This document shows, in pieces, positions 1 through 7,030 of a stretch of 21,115 bases of DNA. Within the stretch, counting starts at the first letter, position 1; every line of letters starts with the position of its first letter. Origin of the DNA: an uncultured Bacteroides sp. Lineage in GTDB: Bacteria > Bacteroidota > Bacteroidia > Bacteroidales > Bacteroidaceae. Position numbers and translations under genes: made by a program. Under the pieces are notes generated by a model that saw only the letters and a list, made by a program, of their open reading frames with translations, was not told the origin of the DNA and made no database searches. Location of the stretch: assembly GCA_900553815.1 (NCBI GenBank), contig USEY01000059.1, positions 1 to 21,115 of the forward strand, written 5' to 3'.

Positions 1-36
1 AGAACTAAATTATAAACAATTGAAAATCAGCTGGGA

Positions 37-342
37 CTAAGTGCCCAGCAGTGATCCTATATATGAAAATACCAAAGTAGCATTGGGAGATACATTCAAT
101 ACAAACTTGCCATCCATATCAGTAATGGCTCCGTTATGCGTATTACCTTTTTCCACTACATTCACACCAATCAGTGGGTCTCCGTTAGCGTCGTTCACAA
201 CGCCGGTCACTTGACTTGTCTGTAGATTTACCGAATACTCAACCGGTGCCGATACAGGTACAGCCATCGCATTACCTCCGACTAAAAGCAGTCCCACTGC
301 CAGCGGCAGTACTCGAAACAGTTTTTCCTTCTCCTTTTTCAT
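37..342 (-). pseudogene. SusC-like TonB-dependent transporter, 5' fragment (truncated)
   Basis: The reading frame encodes a signal peptide starting MKKEKEKLFRVLPLAVG and ending near GGNAMA, followed by a carboxypeptidase-regulatory-like domain (VTGVVNDANGDPLIGVNVVEKG, then GAITDMDGKFVLNV and LVFSYIG). This is the standard N-terminus of SusC-family outer-membrane glycan transporters, normally about 1000 residues. Here the frame leaves the family pattern right after FSYIG, reads SLLGT and stops with TAG at 37-39. The plug and barrel are absent, and the other two frames do not resume a SusC sequence in the 36 bases left. I chose the ATG at 342 because it directly precedes a good signal peptide; in-frame ATGs at 447, 432 and 387 would add an unusual leader. 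It is divergent from the HTCS gene, the usual arrangement of a regulator and its target operon. The break may be the edge of an insertion or rearrangement lying left of the window. The SusC assignment is firm; the cause of truncation is unknown. Confidence 0.75.
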
Positions 343-493
343 GAAGTAAAAATTTAAGTTTAACAATTTACTAAGCAAGCGTTCCATCAAGAAAGGAGGT
401 TGAGCTTTCTCAGTTCCTCCCGAACGAAACATTCGTGATTCGCTCATCGCTTAACTGCCGCAAAAATATGCGGGACATGAAGAAAAGGCGTTT

Positions 494-523
494 CAAAAAT
501 AGCTATTTATTTTTCAAATTCAA
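494..523 (-). promoter_or_regulatory. Bacteroides-type promoter for the SusC-like fragment
   Basis: Read on the minus strand this is TTG, 19 bases, then TATTTTTG, matching the Bacteroides primary sigma consensus (TTG near -33, TAnnTTTG near -7). Transcription would start near 487, giving a leader of about 145 bases before the ATG at 342. The promoter looks intact although the gene is truncated. Confidence 0.55.
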
Positions 524-952
524 TTAAAGATAGTCGATTTAGCCATTTCTTAAAGTCTAATAGACAAAATTAAAAATTGAAATCCAACAGGCTGCACTGG
601 TTACCGACAATATCTGCTCCCCGCTAAAGCGGCCATAAATATTCTGTATATCAACACATTAAAGAATAAGTCCATGATTATCCACCTTTTTTACAGACAA
701 AAGGGTATCCCACTCCACCGGAAATAAAACTCCACTTTATACCAAGATTATGCAACGCCTTAAACAGAGTAAAGCAATACGTTAGCAGAAGTAAAGAAAC
801 CGATACAGCGATAAAAAAACATAGCACTTCTTGAAGAAATATCGGAAACGAGATATTATCTTTGTCTATAGAAAGCTATCTGACCGGACAACAACTGCCA
901 GTGTCTTGCCAAACAGCCTTTGAACAACCTTAAAGAAACCAATGAAACAAAA
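524..952. other. Divergent intergenic region between SusC fragment and HTCS
   Basis: This AT-rich stretch has no credible gene. It holds one candidate promoter element for the HTCS gene, TATCTTTG at 857-864 (a match to TAnnTTTG). The nearest TTG, at 831-833, is 23 bases upstream, longer than usual, so the -33 half is doubtful. Any operator bound by the HTCS regulator for the divergent SusC promoter should lie here, but I could not pick out a convincing direct or inverted repeat. Confidence 0.4.
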
Positions 953-3900
953 ATGAAAGCCCGAAAATACTTTTTCCTCCACTTGGCATTAGCCATTTTC
1001 GTGCTGTCGGGCACACCGGCTCTACTGAATGCCAAACATTATCTGTACAAACAAATACTGCTGAACACCGGACTACCCACCACGCTGACTTGCATTTCGT
1101 CGGACACGAAAGGTTTCGTATGGTCGGGCACCAAGTTCGGCCTCGGACGATTTGACGGACACGAGCAAAAGCGATACCTGCACGTTCCTGACGACTCTAC
1201 CAGCCTGCCCGGAAACAACATCTACCAGATAATGGAAGACTCCAAGCATCACCTGTGGATACTGACTGACATGGGTGTGGCACGCTACAACTACCGCAAC
1301 AACAACTTCATTCCCCTGAAAGACGAACACGGGCAACCTTGCATTGCCTACTCCATCTGCCAATGGAAGGACCTGCTGCTACTGGGCGGAGCCAACAAAG
1401 TTTATTCCTACAATCTGGAAACCCAAGAACTGAAAGTTTTCTATAAGCTGAAGCACTACAACAGGTTCGAAATCATGCGCCTGGCCGTCACCCAGTACGA
1501 CGTATTGCTATGTTGCAGTCGCTGGGAAGGTATCTATGCACTCAACCTGAACAACGGGCGCATCAATGCTTCGCCCTTCCGCTGTGGGAAAGAGATATCT
1601 GACATGTTCATCGACTCCAAACAGCGCATCTGGATAGCTCCCTACAACCAAGGCCTGCGCTGTTTCACGTCCAGAGGCAAGGAAGTAGCCTCATACACCA
1701 CCCAGAACTCCGAACTGAGCAGTAACATCGTGCTTTGCATCACCGAGAAAGAAGGACAGATATGGATGGGAACGGACGGAGGAGGAATCAACATTCTCGA
1801 TGCCGACAACAACCGTTTTGCCCACCTCAAGCACCTGCCGGGCGACAAAATCTATTCATTGCCTACCAACTCCATCAACTGCATCTACCGCGACCTGTAC
1901 GACAACATCTGGATGGGCGGTGTCTACAACGGACTCATCAACATGCGCGAGGTATCCATGAAGACATACACCGACGTGCCCTTCGGCTATCCCCTCGGCC
2001 TGAGCCACAACATTGTCATCAGCCTCTATCAGGAATCGCCCCAACGCATCTGGATAGGTACCGACGGTGGAGGAATCAACAGTTTCAACCCAACGACGGA
2101 AACCTTCACCCACTACCCCGCTACCCGGGAGGACAAGATAACGTCCATCTGTGACTTCACACCTGGCAAACTGCTCTTCTCCGCCTTTGCCGAAGGACTT
2201 TACGTCTTCGACATTGCCAGCGGGACCAAGACCCCTTTCTACGTCATCGACAAAGACATTACACAGGACATTTCCCAGCACGGATACTCCGTCTACCTCT
2301 ACCGCAACACTCCCAATACCATCCTGATATTGAGCGACCACGTCTACATCTACAACCTGCACAACAAGACCTTCCAAATAGCGATTGAGAACGACAAGGA
2401 GCCCATCACCTGGGGCTCTCTGCAAGCCATTGCCAGCGACGAAAACCGAACCTACCTGTTCGATTCCAAACGCATCTACACCATGGACCACTCCACCCTG
2501 AAACTGACAGTGGCCTTCACTCCACAGAAGGAAACCATTATCAACTCCGTGGCCTACGACAAGCAGGGAAACTTCTGGATAGGTACCAACCAAGGACTGG
2601 AACTCTTCAGAAGCGCCACCGGAAAGTCAACTTCCATACAAAGCAACCTGTTTACAGACGTATCGCTGGTAGTATACCACAATCCCGACGAGATATGGAT
2701 AGGTGCTGAAAACATGCTCTTCTCCTACTCGCCAAGCAAGGAACGCTTCACTGTCTACGGCGAATCGGACGGTGTAATGCCTAACGAGTATGTTCCACGC
2801 TCACAGCTGGTCATCGAAGGACAGGGCATCTACATGGGCGGTGTGGAAGGCCTGCTCTTCATAGCCAACGACCAGAAAACAGATGTCATCAGTCAGCCCG
2901 AAATACAACTGTCGGATATCATTCTCAACGGGAAATCCATCAACGACAAGCTGGCCAAGAATCAGGACGCCATCGCCGTGAGGCGCAACAGCAATGTCGT
3001 CATACAAATCATGGCCAAGGAAGAAGACATCTTCCGACGCAGACTCTACCGCTACCGCGTAGAAGGACTGGACAACAGCTATACAGAAACCTACCAGCCC
3101 GAACTCGTCATGCACACACAGCTGCCAGGTACCTACCGCATCATGGCTTCGTGCACGGCCAAGGACGGCAGTTGGGTTCCCGACCGGCAGATTCTTACCC
3201 TGACCATCCTGCCTCCCTGGTACCAGACCTGGTGGTTCGTACTGCTGTCTGCCACGCTGGGCGTACTGCTGGTAATAGGCCTTTTCAGGAAAATGCTGAA
3301 ACGCAAGGAACGCGAACTGAAATGGGCCATGAAGGAGCACGAGCAGCAAGTCTATGAGGAAAAGGTAAGATTCCTCATCAACATCAGCCACGAGCTGCGT
3401 ACCCCGCTGACGCTGATATATGCTCCCCTGAAACGAATACTGAAAGCCATTGGACCCGACAACGAGCAATATCAGCCGCTGAAAGCCATCTATCGCCAGT
3501 CGCAACGCATGAAAGCACTGATTAACATGGTGCTCGACCTGCGCAAAATGGAAGTAGGCGAAAGCAAACTGCACCTGCAACCTCTGGACATCAATGCATG
3601 GATTGAACAGGTGTCACAGGATTTTGCCAGCGAAGGCGAAGCCGAACAGGTACACATAACCTACAACCTAGCCCCCGGCATCGGCAACGTAAGCTTCGAC
3701 AAGGAGAAATGCGAGATTATACTCAGCAATCTGCTGGTCAACGCACTGAAACACAGTCCTAAAAGCAGCACCATCAGCATCACTTCCGAACTGACTGCCG
3801 ACGGACAGGTACGCATATCCATTGCCGACCAAGGCTGCGGACTGAAGCAGGTCAACATGGACAAGCTCTTCAAACGTTTCTACCAGGCCGAAGGCGAACA

Positions 3901-4963
3901 AAACGGAACCGGCATAGGACTCTCCTACTCCAAAATCCTTGTTGAACAACACGGAGGAAAGATCGGAGCCTACAACAACCCGGCAGGAGGTGCCACCTTC
4001 TACTTCGAACTTCCCCTCAGGCACGAACAGGCCGAAATCGTCAGCCAACCCAAGGCTTACCTCAACGAGCTTATCACCGACGAGGGCATAGAGCCAACCA
4101 TCAGCAGCGAAAACAGCTTCGATACGTCGGCCTACACCGTGCTGGTAGCCGACGACCACCCCGAAATGCTGGATTTCCTGAAGAAAGCACTCGGTGAACA
4201 TTTCAAGCAGGTCATCACCGCTGCCGATGGCATGGAAGTGTTGCAGTTGGCCCGCAAGCATCTGCCCGACATTATTGTGAGCGACGTCATGATGCCCCGC
4301 ATGAACGGCTACCAGCTCTGCCAGCAGCTGAAACAAGACATCAGCATCAGCCACATACCCGTCATCCTGCTGACAGCCCGCGATGACGAGCAAAGCCGAA
4401 AGGAAGGCTACAAGAACGGTGCCGATGCCTACCTGGCCAAGCCTTTTGAAGAAGATACCCTGCTGGAGCTGATACGAAACCGGTTGAAGAACAGGTCACA
4501 GATACGCGAGCGCTACCTGCAGGCCGGCCCGGTGCCCGTTCCCGAAGAAGCCACCTTCAGCCAGGCCGACGAGGCATTCCTGTCGAAACTGAACAAAATC
4601 ATCCTCGACAATCTGGACAACTGCGACCTCGATATTGCCGCCCTCTGCCAGCAAATGCACGTCAGCCGGGCATCACTCTACAACAAAATGAAGGCACTGA
4701 CCAACATCAGCGCCAACGAGTACATCAACAAAATCCGATTGGAGAAGGCCATCCAGCTGATTGTAAACACCAACATGCCCTTCACCGAGATTGCCGAAAA
4801 GGTGGGATTCGCCACTTCGTCCTACTTCAGCACTGCCTTCAAGCAATATACCGGCGAAACGCCTACACAATACAAGAAACGGATAAGGCAGAAACCTGCA
4901 GAAAACGAACAGGCCGGTACAGACCGTACTCCTACAGACGATGCGTCAAGACCGCTATCGTGA
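953..4963 (+). CDS. Hybrid two-component system sensor/regulator (HTCS)
   Basis: This single-chain sensor kinase and transcription factor senses a glycan breakdown product in the periplasm and activates a polysaccharide-utilisation locus. Residues 1-28 form a signal peptide. Residues about 30-640 contain repeated Reg_prop beta-propeller motifs (WSGTKFGLGRFDG, IWMGTDGGGINILD, IWIGTDGGGINSFN, FWIGTNQGLELF). A Y_Y_Y domain covers about 650-755 and a membrane helix 760-778. The HisKA site is H813 in NISHELRTP. The ATPase has an N-box near N930, ADQGCG near D959, then GTGIGLSYSK. The receiver domain has the acidic pair in VADDH, phospho-acceptor D1111 in VSDVMMP, and the Lys in AKPF. The C-terminal AraC-type HTH covers about 1223-1312. 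All catalytic residues expected for signalling are present, so it should be functional. I chose the ATG at 953 because it sits directly before the signal peptide; an in-frame TTG at 920 would add 11 polar residues. The ligand cannot be told from sequence; its natural target would be the broken SusC operon next door. Confidence 0.95.
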   Translation: MKARKYFFLHLALAIFVLSGTPALLNAKHYLYKQILLNTGLPTTLTCISSDTKGFVWSGTKFGLGRFDGHEQKRYLHVPDDSTSLPGNNIYQIMEDSKHHLWILTDMGVARYNYRNNNFIPLKDEHGQPCIAYSICQWKDLLLLGGANKVYSYNLETQELKVFYKLKHYNRFEIMRLAVTQYDVLLCCSRWEGIYALNLNNGRINASPFRCGKEISDMFIDSKQRIWIAPYNQGLRCFTSRGKEVASYTTQNSELSSNIVLCITEKEGQIWMGTDGGGINILDADNNRFAHLKHLPGDKIYSLPTNSINCIYRDLYDNIWMGGVYNGLINMREVSMKTYTDVPFGYPLGLSHNIVISLYQESPQRIWIGTDGGGINSFNPTTETFTHYPATREDKITSICDFTPGKLLFSAFAEGLYVFDIASGTKTPFYVIDKDITQDISQHGYSVYLYRNTPNTILILSDHVYIYNLHNKTFQIAIENDKEPITWGSLQAIASDENRTYLFDSKRIYTMDHSTLKLTVAFTPQKETIINSVAYDKQGNFWIGTNQGLELFRSATGKSTSIQSNLFTDVSLVVYHNPDEIWIGAENMLFSYSPSKERFTVYGESDGVMPNEYVPRSQLVIEGQGIYMGGVEGLLFIANDQKTDVISQPEIQLSDIILNGKSINDKLAKNQDAIAVRRNSNVVIQIMAKEEDIFRRRLYRYRVEGLDNSYTETYQPELVMHTQLPGTYRIMASCTAKDGSWVPDRQILTLTILPPWYQTWWFVLLSATLGVLLVIGLFRKMLKRKERELKWAMKEHEQQVYEEKVRFLINISHELRTPLTLIYAPLKRILKAIGPDNEQYQPLKAIYRQSQRMKALINMVLDLRKMEVGESKLHLQPLDINAWIEQVSQDFASEGEAEQVHITYNLAPGIGNVSFDKEKCEIILSNLLVNALKHSPKSSTISITSELTADGQVRISIADQGCGLKQVNMDKLFKRFYQAEGEQNGTGIGLSYSKILVEQHGGKIGAYNNPAGGATFYFELPLRHEQAEIVSQPKAYLNELITDEGIEPTISSENSFDTSAYTVLVADDHPEMLDFLKKALGEHFKQVITAADGMEVLQLARKHLPDIIVSDVMMPRMNGYQLCQQLKQDISISHIPVILLTARDDEQSRKEGYKNGADAYLAKPFEEDTLLELIRNRLKNRSQIRERYLQAGPVPVPEEATFSQADEAFLSKLNKIILDNLDNCDLDIAALCQQMHVSRASLYNKMKALTNISANEYINKIRLEKAIQLIVNTNMPFTEIAEKVGFATSSYFSTAFKQYTGETPTQYKKRIRQKPAENEQAGTDRTPTDDASRPLS

Positions 4964-4984
4964 CAAGTCTTGACAGTCTCCGGC

Positions 4985-5073
4985 ATAAGTCTTAACTCCC
5001 AGCAGGATAGCAGTTAACTGCTAACAGAATAGGAGTTAACCGCTAACGCGATAAGTGTTAACTCCCAACAGGG
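4985..5073. repeat. Four tandem degenerate units centred on TTAAC
   Basis: Units at 4985-5006, 5007-5027, 5028-5050 and 5051-5073, each 21-23 bases, share a pattern close to ATAnnnGTTAACTSCYAACAGG. The first unit has CTTAAC and the other three have the self-complementary GTTAAC, so units could also pair with one another. Unit 1 and unit 4 are most alike (ATAAGT..TTAACTCCCA). The array begins 22 bases after the HTCS stop codon. Confidence 0.6.
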
Positions 5074-5144
5074 AAAATGTCTATTGCTGATAGATACGGC
5101 TGCATACGCCGACAGATAAGGGTTCAAAACGAATTATCCTTATC

Positions 5145-5223
5145 TTTTAGACGCGGATAGAGCGGATTGTGCGGATTAGGCAATAAAGGAAATCCGCTTA
5201 ACCCGCACAATCTGCGTCTAAAA
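5145..5223. repeat. Imperfect inverted repeat, GACGCGGAT family
   Basis: The outer arms TTTTAGACGCGGAT (5145-5158) and ATCTGCGTCTAAAA (5210-5223) pair at 13 of 14 positions. Inside, GGATTGTGCGGATTA pairs with the complement of TAACCCGCACAATC. An additional outer pair, TCAAAACG (5124-5131) and CGTTTTGA (5247-5254), suggests the element may extend to about 5121-5260. A transcript on either strand would fold into a long hairpin. The arms end in a T run on one side and an A run on the other, so it could act as a terminator downstream of the HTCS gene. Confidence 0.6.
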
Positions 5224-5342
5224 AATAGGTTTATATGTGGTAAGCCCGTTTTGATTCACCCACTGTTTTTCTCACCCTCAGCATTTATCACAAAGAGAAA
5301 CCGAAGCAAAGACACATCCCTCTTTCTGCCTGTCAAGTAGCT

Positions 5343-5358
5343 CTTTAGCCGGCTAAAG
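5343..5358. repeat. Perfect 16-base palindrome
   Basis: CTTTAGCCGGCTAAAG is exactly self-complementary. It stands alone in the gene-free region and could be a protein-binding site or simply part of the local repeat clutter. There is no flanking T run to make it a terminator. Confidence 0.6.
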
Positions 5359-5425
5359 TCCATCTTTACACAGCTCATATCCCTCTTTAGTACACCCATA
5401 CTCCATTAGAAAACCTTTTCCAGAA

Positions 5426-5936
5426 TGAAGTTTCACCGTTTCACGCCGGTTACAGGACATCTGATACAGAACGAATTACAGTGAAACTTCACGCAGCAGG
5501 CAGGTTTCACCAATTCTTTCATCACCCGTGCACAGGAATATTACCCATCACACAGGCTACCATCCACCTTGATACGGTAACGTAGTAGAGACGTGGCGTG
5601 CCGCGTCTCAAGACACAGCTTTCACAGCATTTATCTGAAAAACAACAAAATAGAATAGACAAAGGCGATGAATAGAATGCAAAGGAAGAGGGAGACGCGG
5701 CACGCCACGTCTCTACTGAAGATACAACGACTATGTACTTCCGCTTTCGTATGCTTTCACAGCATACCACTTGTTATCAGACAGATACGGTGAAACTTCA
5801 CCTGATAAACTTCTGTTCAGCACAGCAGGCTGGCTGTATCTTTCACTCTTTACCAGACATCCCAAAGTTTACTTCCGACTTCTCCAGCATAGGAGCTAAA
5901 CTTCTCATACACAAGTGTATGTTGTGAAACATCACC
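5426..5936. repeat. Dispersed GTGAAACTTCA motif, at least four copies
   Basis: The motif occurs at 5426-5438 (reverse: CGGTGAAACTTCA), 5481-5492 (GTGAAACTTCAC), 5788-5802 (CGGTGAAACTTCACC) and, with one change, 5924-5936 (GTGAAACATCACC). The 5426 and 5788 copies share 13 identical bases in opposite orientation. The copy at 5481 can also pair with GTTTCAC at 5504-5510. Further TTTCAC words are scattered to about 6016. The motif is itself nearly self-complementary. Confidence 0.5.
5584..5717. repeat. Facing pair of 26-base palindromic repeats (REP/MITE-like)
   Basis: The arm at 5584-5609 starts AGTAGAGACGTGGC and ends GCCGCGTCTC. The arm at 5692-5717 is its exact reverse complement over all 26 bases. 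Each arm is itself a near-palindrome (GAGACG.GGC, two bases, GCC.CGTCTC). The 82 bases between carry no gene and are A-rich. Exact identity of the arms in a region otherwise full of degenerate repeats suggests recent placement or a selected structure. I see no clear target-site duplication. Confidence 0.8.
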
Positions 5937-6045
5937 CTCACTGAGTTTACTTCCGCCCGTGAAAGCCATGCTCTACGTCCCGTCAGCCTCCTTTCACGCT
6001 CCTCCCCAGCTTTCACCGGCCAGACAAGGCCTGCCGGCAAACAAA

Positions 6046-6090
6046 AGGCGCAAGCCCCGGCACATACGTATGTGCACGAAGCTTGCGCCT
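6046..6090 (-). terminator. Nested-hairpin terminator of the FKBP gene
   Basis: The outer stem is AGGCGCAAGC (6046-6055) with GCTTGCGCCT (6081-6090), a perfect 10 base pairs. Inside it lies a perfect 16-base palindrome, GCACATACGTATGTGC (6060-6075). On the minus strand the structure is followed by TTTTGTTTG, which fits an intrinsic terminator about 40 bases after the stop codon of the lipoprotein FKBP gene. Confidence 0.8.
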
Positions 6091-6130
6091 CCATATCTAT
6101 TACAATAGTACCGCCACAGCGGCGACTACA

Positions 6131-6823
6131 TCAGTTCACTACATCGGTCAACAGTATATCAAAGATAAGCGTAGAATAACCGGGAATACCACCCGACGAA
6201 CTACCGTCCGAACCGTACGCCGAAGCCCAAGGTATATATATCATCCAACGTTCACCCTTTCGCATATATTGCAACACGGTAGTCCAACCTGAAATAATAT
6301 TACCACTTACTTCAAAATCCGATGGAGATTCAAAATCATTCGGTACTTTTTCAGGTGGTAACGGTATGCTTTGATCCAAAGCGCCATAGCCTGTAAAATT
6401 ACCATCGAAACTCTCACCGTTAATCAGCGTACCATAATAATAAGCTGTCACCGAACCTGTATAAAGCGGACGCTCGGCCGTCTTGTCAGCAGCTACCAGC
6501 TTCTTACAATAGATATACTGCGACTTCTCGTTGGTCGACGCATACACATTACGGATGGCAAAGAGCTGTCCCGGTTCAACGAGCTGCGCCTGCTCTTCGG
6601 TAGCCACATATATTTCGCCCGTCTCCTGCTTCAGCGAATCAATGTAGGCTTCGTTGCGAACCTGCCAGTTGTCATACTCACTGGCTTCCTCCACTTCCTC
6701 GCACGATGCCAGGAAAGAAAGAGCCAACACAAGGAGCAGAAACCAGGCAGGCTTCACTCCAAGCCCCTCTCTCCAGGAGAGAGAGCAGGCGATGTATTTC
6801 TTGTGGGTTGTTCCTTTTGTCAT
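6131..6823 (-). CDS. Lipoprotein FKBP-type peptidyl-prolyl isomerase
   Basis: This gene encodes 230 residues. A hydrophobic segment (about 25-40) ends in LSFLASC with lipobox Cys41, followed by EEVEEASEYD. An acidic run right after the Cys is the kind of signal that sends Bacteroidota lipoproteins to the cell surface. The FKBP fold occupies about 115-228: VTAYYYGTLINGESFDGNF with F139-D140, IISGW with W180, then IYIPWASAYG and GYSTLIFDILL, which are the positions lining the isomerase pocket. It should catalyse prolyl isomerisation or act as a chaperone outside the inner membrane. The first 23 codons are odd: they run through a REP-like palindrome (6767-6783), giving SLSWREGLGVK. The ATG at 6821-6823 is the only in-frame ATG upstream of the signal segment; GTG at codon 23 would give a more ordinary signal peptide. 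It lies downstream of glycyl-tRNA synthetase on the same strand, but a repeat element separates them. Confidence 0.88.
   Translation of the reverse strand: MTKGTTHKKYIACSLSWREGLGVKPAWFLLLVLALSFLASCEEVEEASEYDNWQVRNEAYIDSLKQETGEIYVATEEQAQLVEPGQLFAIRNVYASTNEKSQYIYCKKLVAADKTAERPLYTGSVTAYYYGTLINGESFDGNFTGYGALDQSIPLPPEKVPNDFESPSDFEVSGNIISGWTTVLQYMRKGERWMIYIPWASAYGSDGSSSGGIPGYSTLIFDILLTDVVN
6761..6785. repeat. REP-like palindrome inside the FKBP N-terminal codons
   Basis: CTCTCTCC (6767-6774), one base, then GGAGAGAG (6776-6783) form a perfect 8-base-pair stem with a single central base. On the minus strand it continues GGGGCTTGGAGTGAAG, resembling the widespread CCCTCTCC..GGAGAGGGCTGGGGTGAGG-type extragenic repeats. 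It lies within codons 13-22 of the FKBP frame. Confidence 0.55.
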
Positions 6824-6870
6824 ATAGTCTCTATATACCTTATATAAATATCTATCTGTCTATCTCAAGT

Positions 6871-7015
6871 GGGTGTGTCAAAATGAAAAATATAACCATT
6901 ATGTAATGTCATCCTGAACGAAGTGAAGGATCTCAATACATAAATAACTGCTTTCGAGATTCTTCGCTTTGCTCAGAATGACAAAATACAAGAACTTCAC
7001 TATTCTGACACGCCC
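6871..7015. mobile_element. MITE-like element with terminal and internal inverted repeats
   Basis: The ends GGGTGTGTCAAAAT (6871-6884) and ATTCTGACACGCCC (7002-7015) are inverted at 12 of 14 positions. Inside is a second inverted pair of 28 bases, 6907-6934 (TGTCATCCTGAACG..GGATCTC) and 6956-6983 (GAGATTCTTCGC..AATGACA), pairing with five mismatches. The internal arms resemble the widely scattered TCATTCTGAGCGAAGCGAAGAATCT repeat. The 145-base element is too short to code for a transposase. No target-site duplication is evident. It begins 15 bases after the glycyl-tRNA synthetase stop codon. Confidence 0.65.
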
Positions 7016-7030
7016 TCCGATGTTTATGTC

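Larger units (their letters stand above)
4964..6045. other. Repeat-rich intergenic region without a credible gene
   Basis: More than 1 kb follows the HTCS stop with no reading frame that looks like protein. The short frames present run through palindromes and lack recognisable domains or plausible composition. The stretch contains four tandem GTTAAC-centred units, an inverted repeat of 79 bases, a 16-base palindrome, several copies of a GTGAAACTTCA motif and a facing pair of 26-base palindromic arms, each listed separately. It looks like a landing area for small non-coding repeats rather than a decayed gene, although a heavily degraded gene cannot be excluded. Confidence 0.6.

Noticed and set aside
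5424..5936. Possible CRISPR array from recurring GTGAAAC words
   Set aside because: Spacing is irregular, orientation is mixed, and copies are short and imperfect; there are no cas genes.
5522..6094. Short open frames in the gene-free region after the HTCS gene
   Set aside because: They run through palindromic repeats and a terminator, lack ribosome-binding sites and show no protein-like composition.
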